From NCBI GenBank assembly GCA_022402525.1, contig JAKRSB010000109.1, positions 109,283 through 144,368 of the forward strand: a stretch of DNA of 35,086 bases. The letters run 5' to 3'. Below the pieces are notes generated by a model. It worked only from the letters and a program-made list of their open reading frames with translations. It searched no databases and had not been told where the DNA came from. This document shows, in pieces, positions 24,120 through 32,250 of the stretch; within the stretch, counting starts at the first letter, position 1; every line of letters starts with the position of its first letter. This DNA comes from Thermosynechococcaceae cyanobacterium MS004 (GTDB lineage Bacteria; Cyanobacteriota; Cyanobacteriia; Thermosynechococcales; Thermosynechococcaceae). The translations under genes were made by a program, and so were the position numbers.

Positions 24120-24384
24120 GGAGGTGGGCGCAAATCTATCACCGAGAGCGACCTCACCATAAATGGAACAAGATTGAGCACCGTTTGTTCTCTCAAATCA
24201 CTCAAAACTGGCGAGGCAGACCCTTAAAACGACAACCACTGGGCTTAAGGTCATGACCGCACTCGATGAAGGATACTATTCCACGGGCATTGAAACCACC
24301 GATGAGCAATTCCAGTCCATCCATCTCGAAAAAGCTGATTTCCACGGTGGATGGAACGATAAAATCTTGCCTCAACCCATTTGA
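24120..24384 (+). pseudogene. ISAzo13-type transposase relic with internal deletions
   Basis: Three frames carry pieces of one protein in the right order. From 24120: GGGRKSITESDLT, resembling an N-terminal block. From 24155: HHKWNKIEHRLFSQITQNWRGRPL, a conserved block near the C-terminus. From about 24229: TTTTGLKVMTALDEGYYSTGIETTDEQ and on to HLEKADFHGGWN and the stop at 24382. Between the first two blocks most of the catalytic region is missing, and between the last two a short EVIVNLIA-type stretch is missing. It matches the ISAzo13 family as I recall it. It is dead, and no terminal inverted repeats were identified. Confidence 0.75.
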
Positions 24385-24417
24385 TAATTTTTCAACATTA
24401 TTTCTAGACTTCTAAGA

Positions 24418-25914
24418 TCAAAAGAATACAGTCGGTGCTTTTGTACCCTGTGTTTGCGGGCCTATCTTTTGCGTCACCAACTGAACCGCGCGGCGGCGGA
24501 CTTCTAAAATTTGTCCAATCTCTCGTGCAAAACTGGGCTGGCGGGCAATCATCTGGTTTACTTCATCGGCTGAAATCATCATCACCTCCAGGTCGTTGAC
24601 TGCCGTAATGGAGACAGGGCTAGGTTCGCTAGAGAACAACACCATCTCACCAAAAAACTCACCCGCATGGAGTGATAGAACTGGATGATCAACCCCTGTT
24701 TCGTCTAGGGTTGATAGGGCAGCCTGACCCGACACAATGATATAGAGGGAGTTGCTCGGATAGCCCTGACGAATGACCGTTTCACCCGTACCGAAGTGCT
24801 GTAGGGTAACCCCCGCAACGATTCCCTGAGGGCGATCGCCCGTCCCCCGATCAAGGGGCACAAAATCGGGTATGGACTCTAGGCTTTCAGCAAATTTACG
24901 ATTCGTACTGCTGGCTTGAGCCGTTGGCCCATGAAAATGGTAGAGGGTGCGAATGGGAAAGGGAATCGTAAGGTGATTACGCTGAGCCGCGTACCACACC
25001 CGACTCATAAAGCGACTACGAATATCTTCAATGTCGGCATAATCTTCAACAAAGAATTTAACTTCGTAGGCAATGGAAAAATCATCGTAGGAAAGGGTCA
25101 AGATCTGGGGTTCTGGAACGGCTAAAATTCCTTGAGTTGCCAGGGCTGTACTTTTAAGGACGTGCCGCGCCAAGTTGGGCGGGTCGTTATAGGAGAAGCC
25201 CATTTTGATCCGTTCCGCATGGAGCGGTAGGGGGCGGCTAAAGTTGCGAATAATTTCGCCACTAATCACCTTATGGGGAATAATCACCATCTCGCGGTCA
25301 AAGGTTTGAAGCCGCACTGAGCGCCAGTTAATGTCAATGACCTGCCCCGTCAAATCCCCCACCCGCAGCCAATCACCCACATTAAAGGGACGCTCAAAGA
25401 GCAGGGCAATGCCTGAGGTGACGCTGCCAAGGGTGTCTTGCAGGGCTAAACCAATCACGATGGAACTCACGCCGAGGGCCGTCGCTAACCCTGCCAAATC
25501 TGCATTCCAGACCGTGGCTAAGACAATGGCAGACCCGACCAAAATCAAAAAGAGCCGCGCGAGGTCAATCAACAGCTTCGGCATTTTGGCGCGCCAGGTA
25601 TCGGCACCCGCCTGCTCAAACAAAATCACATTGAGGAGCGATAGTGCCGTGTGGATGATGACAATCCACAGCAGGGTCTGGATGCTTTTAACGATCTGGT
25701 GGTCGGGCTGTAGCTTGAGCACATAGATCATAAAGAACAGAAAGGCCAGTATGGGTAGCAATAAATTGCGCACCACCCGGAGCGTCTCGGCCAAGGGGCG
25801 TCCCCGTCGCTTCTGACGATGAATCACCTCCCCCAGCACAATAATCAGTAGGGGAAACCCCAGCACAAGGGCGATCGCCCACACCAGTAAATCTTGAAAC
25901 GCTGCGCCATTCAT
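24418..25914 (-). CDS. MscS-type mechanosensitive channel with C-terminal cyclic-nucleotide-binding fold
   Basis: 498 residues from ATG 25914 (MNGAAFQDLLVW). Residue numbers here count from the longer frame that starts at 25938, eight residues earlier. Four helices (about 15-40, 57-73, 84-108, 124-145) precede the pore helix and beta domain (LATALGVSSIVIGLALQDTLGSV...LLFERPFNVGDW, 151-190), with the rest of the MscS domain to about 340. A Crp-fold domain fills about 375-490. This is the bacterial cyclic-nucleotide-gated (bCNG) architecture. Its phosphate-binding cassette reads GEFFGEMVLFSSEPSPVSITA, so the usual Arg is Ser or Pro, and cyclic-nucleotide affinity may be low or altered. It sits 65 bp downstream of the cyclase gene on the same strand. 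The start codon lies inside a 14-bp tandem repeat that carries extra out-of-frame ATGs. Confidence 0.92.
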   Translation of the reverse strand: MNGAAFQDLLVWAIALVLGFPLLIIVLGEVIHRQKRRGRPLAETLRVVRNLLLPILAFLFFMIYVLKLQPDHQIVKSIQTLLWIVIIHTALSLLNVILFEQAGADTWRAKMPKLLIDLARLFLILVGSAIVLATVWNADLAGLATALGVSSIVIGLALQDTLGSVTSGIALLFERPFNVGDWLRVGDLTGQVIDINWRSVRLQTFDREMVIIPHKVISGEIIRNFSRPLPLHAERIKMGFSYNDPPNLARHVLKSTALATQGILAVPEPQILTLSYDDFSIAYEVKFFVEDYADIEDIRSRFMSRVWYAAQRNHLTIPFPIRTLYHFHGPTAQASSTNRKFAESLESIPDFVPLDRGTGDRPQGIVAGVTLQHFGTGETVIRQGYPSNSLYIIVSGQAALSTLDETGVDHPVLSLHAGEFFGEMVLFSSEPSPVSITAVNDLEVMMISADEVNQMIARQPSFAREIGQILEVRRRAVQLVTQKIGPQTQGTKAPTVFF

Positions 25915-25947
25915 ACTGTGCCATTCATACTGTGCCATTCATACTGT
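25906..25947. repeat. 14-bp tandem repeat x3 over the MscS start codon
   Basis: GCCATTCATACTGT three times, identical (25906-25919, 25920-25933, 25934-25947). On the coding strand each unit holds overlapping ATGs; because 14 is not a multiple of three, copies fall in different frames. Confidence 0.97.
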
Positions 25948-25979
25948 ACTATCGCTGTTCTGTGAGGATTTAACTGCAA

Positions 25980-28103
25980 TTATCGGGCTGTGGGCTGCGG
26001 GGCTTTCAGCCGCCATGCCTGGGCAATGTCCTGCCCCAGATCTTCAGAATCGAGCCAAGGTTCAAAATCATAGAGATCGTGTAGGCGCTGATAAACCGAC
26101 TCAGACACTAAAATGGTGCCAGCAGGGCACACATCTCGGAGATTACTAGCAATGTTGATGGTATCGCCCCATACGTCGTAGATAAACTTATTGCGACCCA
26201 CAATGCCTGCTACCACGTCTCCAGCACTAATGCCGACCTGGATATCGAGGTGAAAGCCGCGCTCGAAGTTGAACCGCCGCATCACAGCCTGTAGCTCTTG
26301 GGCAAACCCGATCGCCCGCTTGTCGTGGTCGAGGTAGGGCACCGATAGTCCACACAAGGCCATGTAGCTATCGCCGATGGTTTTGATTTTTTCCATACCA
26401 AAGCGTTCGGCGGCTTCATCAAAGGCGGCAAATAAATCATTGAGCAAATGGACGATATCGTAGGCGGTCATCGTCTCAGAGAGTTTAGAGAAGCCCGTTA
26501 AATCGGCAAAGATCACCGAAACGTTCGAGATATCCTCGGCAATGTCTTTTTCGCCCTGCTTCAGCCGTTTGGCGATCGCCGCCGGAAAAATGCTCAGCAA
26601 CAACTGCTCGTTTTCGCGGTTCTTTTCGGCCACCAAATCGGTTTGGGTATGCAGGCTTTGAAGCATGGCGTTAAAGGACTGCGCCAGTTCACCAAATTCA
26701 TCTTGGGGGTTGAGGGGGACGATCGCATCCATCTCTCCTGCCTCCACCCGACGGGCACTATCGATCAGGTGCTGAATCGGCTTCACAAACAGATAGGCCA
26801 GCCCCATGGCAATGATCGTCAGCAACAGCATCAGCAGCGTTGCAGACACCAACACCTGGCGGGTAAAGGCATAGACAGGTTCGTAGGCTTCGGCAAGATC
26901 CATCTCGGCGATAATCACCCAGTCTAGGCCATTGATCTTGAGGGGTGCGTAGGCACTCAGCACCGGAGTCCCGCGATAGTCGTCAATAATTTGCGTCCCT
27001 TGGCGACCTCTCAGCGCCTGCACCGTCCCTTGGGTTTGCACCCGCTGCTGCAAAATCGAGGTTTTGTATTGAGTAATCCGGCGGATGACACTTTCATTCA
27101 TTCCCCCCACCCGCAGGGATTCAATATAGCCCTGCTGATCCTCCACTAAAAAACGCGAAATGGAGCGCATGAGGTAATCTCGCCCCACCAGGTAAGTTTC
27201 CCCCGTTTTGCCCAGGCCGCTGCGCTTCCACTGTTGGTTGTCAGTCATGACCTTGTTGATTTCATCCACAGGCATCTGGAAGGCCAGCACCCCCATCAGT
27301 TTAGATCCCTTAAAAATAGGGGCAGCAATAAAGGCAGCAGGGGCACCGTAGGAAGGGCCATACCCTTCAAAATCAATAATCTGCGAATAGTTTTTTTCTT
27401 TCGCCTGCTGTACCTGATTCACGAGACGGGCCAAGTTGGTGGGTTTATAGGGCCCAGTCGAGAGGTTGGAGGTAAAGTCGGTTTCTTTAAATACGGTGTA
27501 CACGATCGTGCCCTGGGGGTTAATCAGGAACATATCGTAGTAGCCAAATTTTTCAATAATTTTCCGAAAAATGGGGTGGTAGCGCCCATGAATGCGGCTA
27601 TAGGCACTCCCATCCTTGGCCGCATTCAGTAGATGTTTTTTGCCCACAGGATTGGGGTTGCGGGCAATATACTCATACTGTAGGTAGCGAGACGCCGCAG
27701 ACTGCGGCAGGTAAGACTCCAAAACCGGCGATCCAGATTCGGTCTTGGCCAGTCGGGGCAAAAATTCGGTGCGGTAGTAGGCGGCGATCGCCGGATCGGC
27801 CTCGGTGGGCACCTTAACATTACTCAGCCCTCGATAGGCAGCATCAAATTCCTCCATCGCGGCCACAATGGCTAGGTCTTCGCTCAGGGTTTCGGTGTGG
27901 TTTTGAATGGTGGTGAAGTAGGATTCAACTTGATAGGCCTTAGTGGTTCTCAGGCTGGTGAGCTGGCTAAAAACGCGGCTGGTGAGGTTAGAGCGTCCGC
28001 TCTGATAGCCAATATAGGCCGTGACCAGAATTGAAAAGCCGCTCACTGCAAGCAGCATGGTAATTAACTTAGACTTAATGCTCAGATGATCGAGCGATCG
28101 CAT
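25980..28103 (-). CDS. Membrane-bound class III adenylate cyclase with Cache sensor and HAMP
   Basis: 707 residues. TM1 about 12-33, an extracytoplasmic double-Cache domain about 40-405 (GKTGETYLVGRDYLMRSISRF at 298-317, typical of ligand-binding Cache), TM2 about 416-440, HAMP 441-490, and a class III catalytic domain about 522-690. Metal aspartates D534 (FADLTGF) and D578 (IGDSY) are present. Substrate-defining residues are K574 and D643, the ATP-specific pair, so it is probably an adenylate rather than guanylate cyclase. The Asn of the transition-state pair is N650, but the position of the usual Arg (four later) is N654, with R656 nearby. It would turn an external signal into cAMP for the channel encoded next. 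Confidence 0.93.
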   Translation of the reverse strand: MRSLDHLSIKSKLITMLLAVSGFSILVTAYIGYQSGRSNLTSRVFSQLTSLRTTKAYQVESYFTTIQNHTETLSEDLAIVAAMEEFDAAYRGLSNVKVPTEADPAIAAYYRTEFLPRLAKTESGSPVLESYLPQSAASRYLQYEYIARNPNPVGKKHLLNAAKDGSAYSRIHGRYHPIFRKIIEKFGYYDMFLINPQGTIVYTVFKETDFTSNLSTGPYKPTNLARLVNQVQQAKEKNYSQIIDFEGYGPSYGAPAAFIAAPIFKGSKLMGVLAFQMPVDEINKVMTDNQQWKRSGLGKTGETYLVGRDYLMRSISRFLVEDQQGYIESLRVGGMNESVIRRITQYKTSILQQRVQTQGTVQALRGRQGTQIIDDYRGTPVLSAYAPLKINGLDWVIIAEMDLAEAYEPVYAFTRQVLVSATLLMLLLTIIAMGLAYLFVKPIQHLIDSARRVEAGEMDAIVPLNPQDEFGELAQSFNAMLQSLHTQTDLVAEKNRENEQLLLSIFPAAIAKRLKQGEKDIAEDISNVSVIFADLTGFSKLSETMTAYDIVHLLNDLFAAFDEAAERFGMEKIKTIGDSYMALCGLSVPYLDHDKRAIGFAQELQAVMRRFNFERGFHLDIQVGISAGDVVAGIVGRNKFIYDVWGDTINIASNLRDVCPAGTILVSESVYQRLHDLYDFEPWLDSEDLGQDIAQAWRLKAPQPTAR

Positions 28104-28134
28104 GGTGTTTCTTTATGCACAATAGTCAGTTCTG

Positions 28135-28182
28135 TGACTGAGCAACCCATTAACTGAGCAGCCCATTGACTGAGCAGCCCAT
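28135..28182. repeat. 16-bp direct tandem repeat x3
   Basis: TGACTGAGCAACCCAT, TAACTGAGCAGCCCAT and TGACTGAGCAGCCCAT, 32 bp upstream of the cyclase start codon. Confidence 0.95.
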
Positions 28183-28417
28183 CGACAGGAACGCTTCGCT
28201 GGAGAAGATGTGCCTTAGCTTACAGAGTTGACGGCAAAAAAGACTGTATTGCTTAAGTCAGTATCGAGTCGCTCTGCTCAAAAACCTTGCCGCCAGCAGA
28301 CAGTTCTTGGATCGGGTTCATCGTTTAGGCCAGATTTTAGTCCAGCGTCTAGGCCAAAGAATATTTAGGTTAGGGCCACCAGGCATTGCTCGTGGGTTTA
28401 CACCAGGCCCAGAGGCC

Positions 28418-28437
28418 GCTCATACATGCTCATACAT
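28418..28437. repeat. 10-bp direct tandem repeat x2
   Basis: GCTCATACAT occurs twice, back to back. Confidence 0.8.
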
Positions 28438-28456
28438 TTATTGCTGCGATCGCCTG

Positions 28457-28485
28457 TTGACAAGCACACCCACTTTAGACATACT
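28457..28485 (+). promoter_or_regulatory. Sigma-70 promoter of tRNA-Gly
   Basis: Perfect -35 TTGACA (28457-28462), 17-bp spacer, -10 CATACT (28480-28485), 20 bp before the tRNA. A HIP1 octamer ends four bases before the -35. Confidence 0.78.
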
Positions 28486-28504
28486 AGAAAAGCGCTCAAG
28501 TAGT

Positions 28505-28576
28505 GCGGGCATAGCTCAGTGGTAGAGCGTCACCTTGCCAAGGTGAATGTCGCGCGTTCGAATCGCGTTGCCCGCT
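28505..28576 (+). tRNA. tRNA-Gly(GCC)
   Basis: 72 nt: acceptor GCGGGCA/TGCCCGC, D arm GCTC...GAGC, anticodon stem TCACC/GGTGA with loop TTGCCAA (anticodon GCC), T loop TTCGAAT. The discriminator is T, and CCA is not encoded. Confidence 0.96.
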
Positions 28577-28685
28577 TTAAAAGTTATGCTCACAGGGCAT
28601 AGAGTATCCAAGGGTCATCCTTTCACTAGAGAGGGGTATCTTGGGAATCGTTCACTAGGCCGTCGTGTTTGCGGAGTGATGCACT

Positions 28686-29477
28686 ATGGCGGTTTCTATT
28701 CACCACTTACAGCAGTGGAAGCAAAATGGTCGCCCCATTGTGGCGCTGACGGCCTGGGATTTTTTGATTGCTCAGGTACTGGATCGAGCGGGTATTGACG
28801 TTATTTTGGTCGGCGATTCTTTGGCAATGGTGGCCTTGGGCTACGACACAACGCTGCCTCTGACCCTCGATGAAATTTTGCATCACGCAAAGGCTGTGAG
28901 TCGCGGGGTGTCTCAGGCGCTGGTGGTCTGCGATCTGCCTTTCTTGAGCTATCAGGAGAGCCCACAGCAGGCGCTTCAGGTGGCGGGGCGCATCCTTAAG
29001 GAGTCTGGCGTGAAGGCCGTGAAAATTGAGGGTGGATACCCGGCAATGGCGGAGACGGTACAGTTTTTAACCCAGCGCGGGATCCCGGTAATGGGCCATG
29101 TGGGGTTGACACCCCAGTCTGTGCATCAGTTTGGTGGATTTCGGCAGCAGGGGCGTGATGAGACCAGCGCTGAAAGTATTTTAGCCGAGGCGATCGCCCT
29201 GGAAGCTGCGGGTGCCTTTGCGGTGGTGCTGGAGCATATCCCGGACACCCTGGCGGCCAGCATTACCCAAAAGCTCAACATTCCCACCATTGGCATTGGC
29301 GCAGGGGAAGGCTGCGATGGCCAGATTTTAGTCACGGCGGATGTGCTGGGACTATCGGAATGGCGGCCTAAGTTTGCCAAACCCTATACCGACCTCAGAC
29401 AAGCCATTACCGATGCGGTGCAGGCTTTTAGTCAAGCGGTGCGATCGCACGACAGCATTTCCTCCGGAACCGACTAA
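28686..29477 (+). CDS. panB: 3-methyl-2-oxobutanoate hydroxymethyltransferase
   Basis: 263 residues, the normal family length. Motifs in order: [39 protein letters not shown] (metal-binding D in VGDS), [29 protein letters not shown] and [18 protein letters not shown]. It transfers a hydroxymethyl group from methylene-THF to ketoisovalerate, the first committed step to pantothenate and CoA. ATG 28686 has GGAG about eight bases upstream and 109 bp separates it from tRNA-Gly. panC is not nearby. The repeat array behind its stop codon separates it from hisH. Confidence 0.96.
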   Translation: MAVSIHHLQQWKQNGRPIVALTAWDFLIAQVLDRAGIDVILVGDSLAMVALGYDTTLPLTLDEILHHAKAVSRGVSQALVVCDLPFLSYQESPQQALQVAGRILKESGVKAVKIEGGYPAMAETVQFLTQRGIPVMGHVGLTPQSVHQFGGFRQQGRDETSAESILAEAIALEAAGAFAVVLEHIPDTLAASITQKLNIPTIGIGAGEGCDGQILVTADVLGLSEWRPKFAKPYTDLRQAITDAVQAFSQAVRSHDSISSGTD

Positions 29478-29494
29478 GCTAGATCGCAACAGCT

Positions 29495-29542
29495 CCAGAC
29501 TCAAATAAATCTAGACTCAAATAAGTCTAGACTCAAATCAAG
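29495..29542. repeat. 16-bp direct tandem repeat x3
   Basis: CCAGACTCAAATAAAT, CTAGACTCAAATAAGT and CTAGACTCAAATCAAG in exact register, filling the panB-hisH gap. Confidence 0.95.
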
Positions 29543-29580
29543 TAATCCATTTGCCGGAGCAGCAGAAAGGAACGCCCACA

Positions 29581-30228
29581 ATGCCGAATATTGCCGTTAT
29601 CGACTACGACATGGGAAACCTCCACTCTGCCTGTAAAGGGCTACAGGAAGCAGGCGCTACCACCCAAATTACTGACCAAGCAGCAGTGCTGCATCAGGCT
29701 GACGGTGTTGTGCTGCCTGGGGTAGGGGCATTTGACCCAGCGATGCAGCACCTAAATGACCGTGGCCTAGCGCCTGTGATTCGTGACCTCATTGACAGCG
29801 GCAAGCCCTTTTTAGGCATTTGCTTGGGGCTACAAATTTTGTTTGAGCGGGGAGAAGAAGGCCAAGAGGCTGGACTGGGCATTTTCCCAGGCGTGGTCAA
29901 ACGGTTCCAGTCTGAACCCAACCTGACGATTCCCCACATGGGCTGGAATCAATTAACCCTCACCCAGCCGGACTTGCCCCTCTGGAAGCACCTCCCCCCT
30001 GGCGCTTGGGTTTACTTTGTGCATTCTTACTACGTGGAGCCTGCAGAGGCTAGCCTCACCGCCGCAACCGTGACCCACGGTAGCCAAAGTGTGACAGCGG
30101 CGATCGCCCGTGACAACGTGATGGCGGTACAGTTCCACCCGGAAAAATCCTCAACCCTGGGGCTGCAAATTCTGGCGAACTTTGTAGAGTTTGTCCAGCA
30201 GCGTCAGCTTGTGGGCGTTGGCTTGTGA
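29581..30228 (+). CDS. hisH: Imidazole glycerol phosphate synthase, glutamine amidotransferase subunit
   Basis: 215 residues from ATG 29581 (MPNIAVIDYDMGNLHS), with AAAGGA nine bases upstream; the earlier TTG in frame is rejected. It is a class I amidotransferase: oxyanion strand GVVLPGVGAFDPAM, nucleophile Cys in GKPFLGICLGLQILF, and catalytic His-Glu in VQFHPEKSSTLGLQIL. It supplies ammonia to HisF in histidine biosynthesis; hisF is not in this window. It ends next to rsmD, whose frame opens within it, so the two are probably co-transcribed. Confidence 0.96.
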   Translation: MPNIAVIDYDMGNLHSACKGLQEAGATTQITDQAAVLHQADGVVLPGVGAFDPAMQHLNDRGLAPVIRDLIDSGKPFLGICLGLQILFERGEEGQEAGLGIFPGVVKRFQSEPNLTIPHMGWNQLTLTQPDLPLWKHLPPGAWVYFVHSYYVEPAEASLTAATVTHGSQSVTAAIARDNVMAVQFHPEKSSTLGLQILANFVEFVQQRQLVGVGL

Positions 30229-30256
30229 GCATCAGCTAAAGGCATGGGCTAACCCT

Positions 30257-30817
30257 TTGAGACTTCGAGGCAAACAGCAGATTTTATCTGTACCAGGGCA
30301 GTCTACTCGCCCCACGGCTTCCCGTGTGCGGGAGGCAGTGTTTAATATTTGGCAGTTTGAGATTCAGGACTGCCGCTGGCTAGATTTATGCGCTGGCACC
30401 GGGGCGATGGGGGCAGAAGCCCTCTGTCGGGGGGCGGCTGTCGTCGTTGGCGTTGAGCATGACCGCCGCGCCTGCGGGATTATCCGGCAGAACTGGCAGA
30501 AGCTCGCTCAGCCCTCCCAGCAGTTTAGGGTACTGCAAATAGACGCCCTTAAGGGGGTAGAAAGCCTCAGAGGGCAGCAGTTTGACCGCATCTATCTAGA
30601 CCCGCCCTACGCGAGTGAGCTGTACTTGCCGCTGCTAGACGCGATCACCACGCATAGCCTTCTCAGCCCCGAAGGACAGCTTGCGGTTGAATCTAAAAAG
30701 CATAAGCGTTTACCGTCCCAGGTTGGGTCGATGCAGGTGACTCAGATTCGGAGCTACGGCAGGACAGAAATCACCTTCTACCAGCCCTTCCAGAACACCC
30801 AAGGTGCTGCACTTTAG
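30257..30817 (+). CDS. rsmD: 16S rRNA (guanine966-N2)-methyltransferase, RsmD
   Basis: About 186 residues if it starts at TTG 30257 (M-R-L-R-G-K-Q-Q), where cyanobacterial homologues begin as I recall them (MxLRIYGNRxLKT). The frame is open to TTG 30191, overlapping hisH by 38 bp, which is the alternative. Signature blocks: PGQSTRPTASRVREAVFNIWQ, SAM motif LDLCAGTGAMGAEALCRGA, GVEHDRRAC and the catalytic DPPY in RIYLDPPYA. It modifies G966 during small-subunit assembly. No ATG exists in range and the RBS is poor (AAAGG 14 bases away), so translation is likely weak or coupled to hisH. Confidence 0.9.
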   Translation: MRLRGKQQILSVPGQSTRPTASRVREAVFNIWQFEIQDCRWLDLCAGTGAMGAEALCRGAAVVVGVEHDRRACGIIRQNWQKLAQPSQQFRVLQIDALKGVESLRGQQFDRIYLDPPYASELYLPLLDAITTHSLLSPEGQLAVESKKHKRLPSQVGSMQVTQIRSYGRTEITFYQPFQNTQGAAL

Positions 30818-30839
30818 GGGGATGGGTCTATCTCCCCCT
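30816..30839. terminator. Hairpin between convergent rsmD and E2 genes
   Basis: AGGGGGA (30816-30822) pairs with TCCCCCT (30833-30839) around a 10-nt loop. It starts inside the rsmD stop codon. No T-tract follows, so termination is inferred. Confidence 0.45.
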
Positions 30840-30861
30840 GAGGCCTCTACGGTTGCAAAAT

Positions 30862-32211
30862 CTACAGAGTCAAAGATTGGGGGTTGGTTTCAATCAGCTT
30901 TGCCAAATCTTGCAAGAAAGCGGCCGCGTCTGCCCCGTAAATAATGCGGTGATCGGCGGTGATATTGACCTGCATCTGACGCTTAACGCCGAGTAACCCA
31001 TCAGCCGTCGCGACAACCTGGGGCTGAGAAGCACCGATCGCCAAAATTGCGCCCTGGCCCGGCGGCAAAATCGCGTCAAACTGATTGACCCCAAACATGC
31101 CTAGGTTGGAAAGCGTAAAAGTGCCGGTGCTGTATTCATCGGGCTGAAGCTGCTTGGCACGGGCGCGGTCTACCAAGTCTTTCCACGATCGCGATAGGGA
31201 ATAGAGGTCGGTCTGGTCGGCATTGCGCAACACGGGCGTAATGAGTCCCCCACCGGGCATGGCCACCGCGATCGCCACATTAATTTGGCTGCGATACTGA
31301 ATCCCCTGCTCTGCAAAGGCCGCATTGACCACCGGATGCTTCTTGAGCGTGACCGCGACAGCCTTCGCCAAGAGCGCAGTCATGGTGACGCCTTTGCTCT
31401 TGACCTGCTTGTAGAGGGCATCCAGGGCATCCGTCGTGATGGTGTAGCCCACATGGAACGTCGGCACCTGAAGGCTTGCCACCATATTACGAATGACCGC
31501 CTGCTGCAGCGTATTGAAGGGCGCAAGTTCTCCTGCTGCCGCCGCTGCGGAAGGGGCGGCAACGGAGGGTGAAGCGGAAGGTGTCGATGGAGCCGTGGAT
31601 TGGACGGCTGACGGCGCAGTAATCGTCTGGACGGCTGGCGTTGGTGTCTTACCAGCGGCGAGTTCCACATCTGAGGCGACAATGCGGCCAAAGGGGCCAC
31701 TCCCCTGTAGGGCGTCTAAGTCAACCTTAAATTCTTTTGCCAGCTTTTTGGCTCTGGGTGACGCCACAATGCGGCCACCAGACGATGCGGGAGCAGCCTT
31801 GGCAACCTCTCCCCCACCGTTGAGCACGGCTGGAGACGCAACTGGGGCTGCAACAGGAACTGCAACTGGGGCTGCCGCTGCAGGAGCGGGGGCAGGAGCG
31901 GCTGGGGCAGCGCTAGGGGCAGGAGCAGCACCAGATCCCTTTAACTTTTCTTGAGCCTGAGCGATTTCAGCTTCCGTTTCGGCAATGTAGCCAATCATTG
32001 CGCCCACGGGTGCGGCATCCCCTGCTGGAATGGCGATCGCGGCTAGGTAGCCCTCATAAAACGACTCCACATCCATATCCGCTTTGTCCGACTCAACCAC
32101 CAGGACGGTTTCGCCTTTTTCGACCTTATCTCCAGGGGATTTTGCCCAGGAGACAATTTTGCCTTCCGTCATAGTTGAGCTGAGAGCAGGCATGAAAACT
32201 TCACGAATCAT
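30862..32211 (-). CDS. Dihydrolipoamide acetyltransferase, E2 of pyruvate dehydrogenase
   Basis: 449 residues. One lipoyl domain (1-80) with the lipoylated K43 in VESDKADMDVES; an Ala/Pro-rich flexible linker (about 92-140); the E1/E3-binding domain (about 144-185, ASPRAKKLAKEFKVDLDALQG); a second Ala/Pro/Ser linker; and the catalytic domain (about 230-449). The active-site His is H421 in ITADHRIIYGADAAAFLQDL. The family usually has DG where this has YG; as I recall, cyanobacterial and plastid E2 proteins share the Tyr. It transfers acetyl from E1 to CoA, feeding fatty acid synthesis. It is co-oriented with ylqD and the acyl-ACP synthetase, 178 bp downstream. Confidence 0.95.
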   Translation of the reverse strand: MIREVFMPALSSTMTEGKIVSWAKSPGDKVEKGETVLVVESDKADMDVESFYEGYLAAIAIPAGDAAPVGAMIGYIAETEAEIAQAQEKLKGSGAAPAPSAAPAAPAPAPAAAAPVAVPVAAPVASPAVLNGGGEVAKAAPASSGGRIVASPRAKKLAKEFKVDLDALQGSGPFGRIVASDVELAAGKTPTPAVQTITAPSAVQSTAPSTPSASPSVAAPSAAAAAGELAPFNTLQQAVIRNMVASLQVPTFHVGYTITTDALDALYKQVKSKGVTMTALLAKAVAVTLKKHPVVNAAFAEQGIQYRSQINVAIAVAMPGGGLITPVLRNADQTDLYSLSRSWKDLVDRARAKQLQPDEYSTGTFTLSNLGMFGVNQFDAILPPGQGAILAIGASQPQVVATADGLLGVKRQMQVNITADHRIIYGADAAAFLQDLAKLIETNPQSLTL

Positions 32212-32250
32212 GGGGCGGCGTTCCGAATCAAGGGTTTACAGTAAATGAAT

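Larger units (their letters stand above)
28104..28456. other. Gene-free stretch before tRNA-Gly
   Basis: It contains two tandem arrays (28135-28182 and 28418-28437) and a HIP1 site (28446-28453). Promoters for the cyclase (leftward) should be here; no confident box was seen. Confidence 0.5.

Noticed and set aside
31493-31954. 153-residue frame opposite the E2 gene
   Set aside because: Gly/Ala-rich mirror of the Ala/Pro linker of E2.
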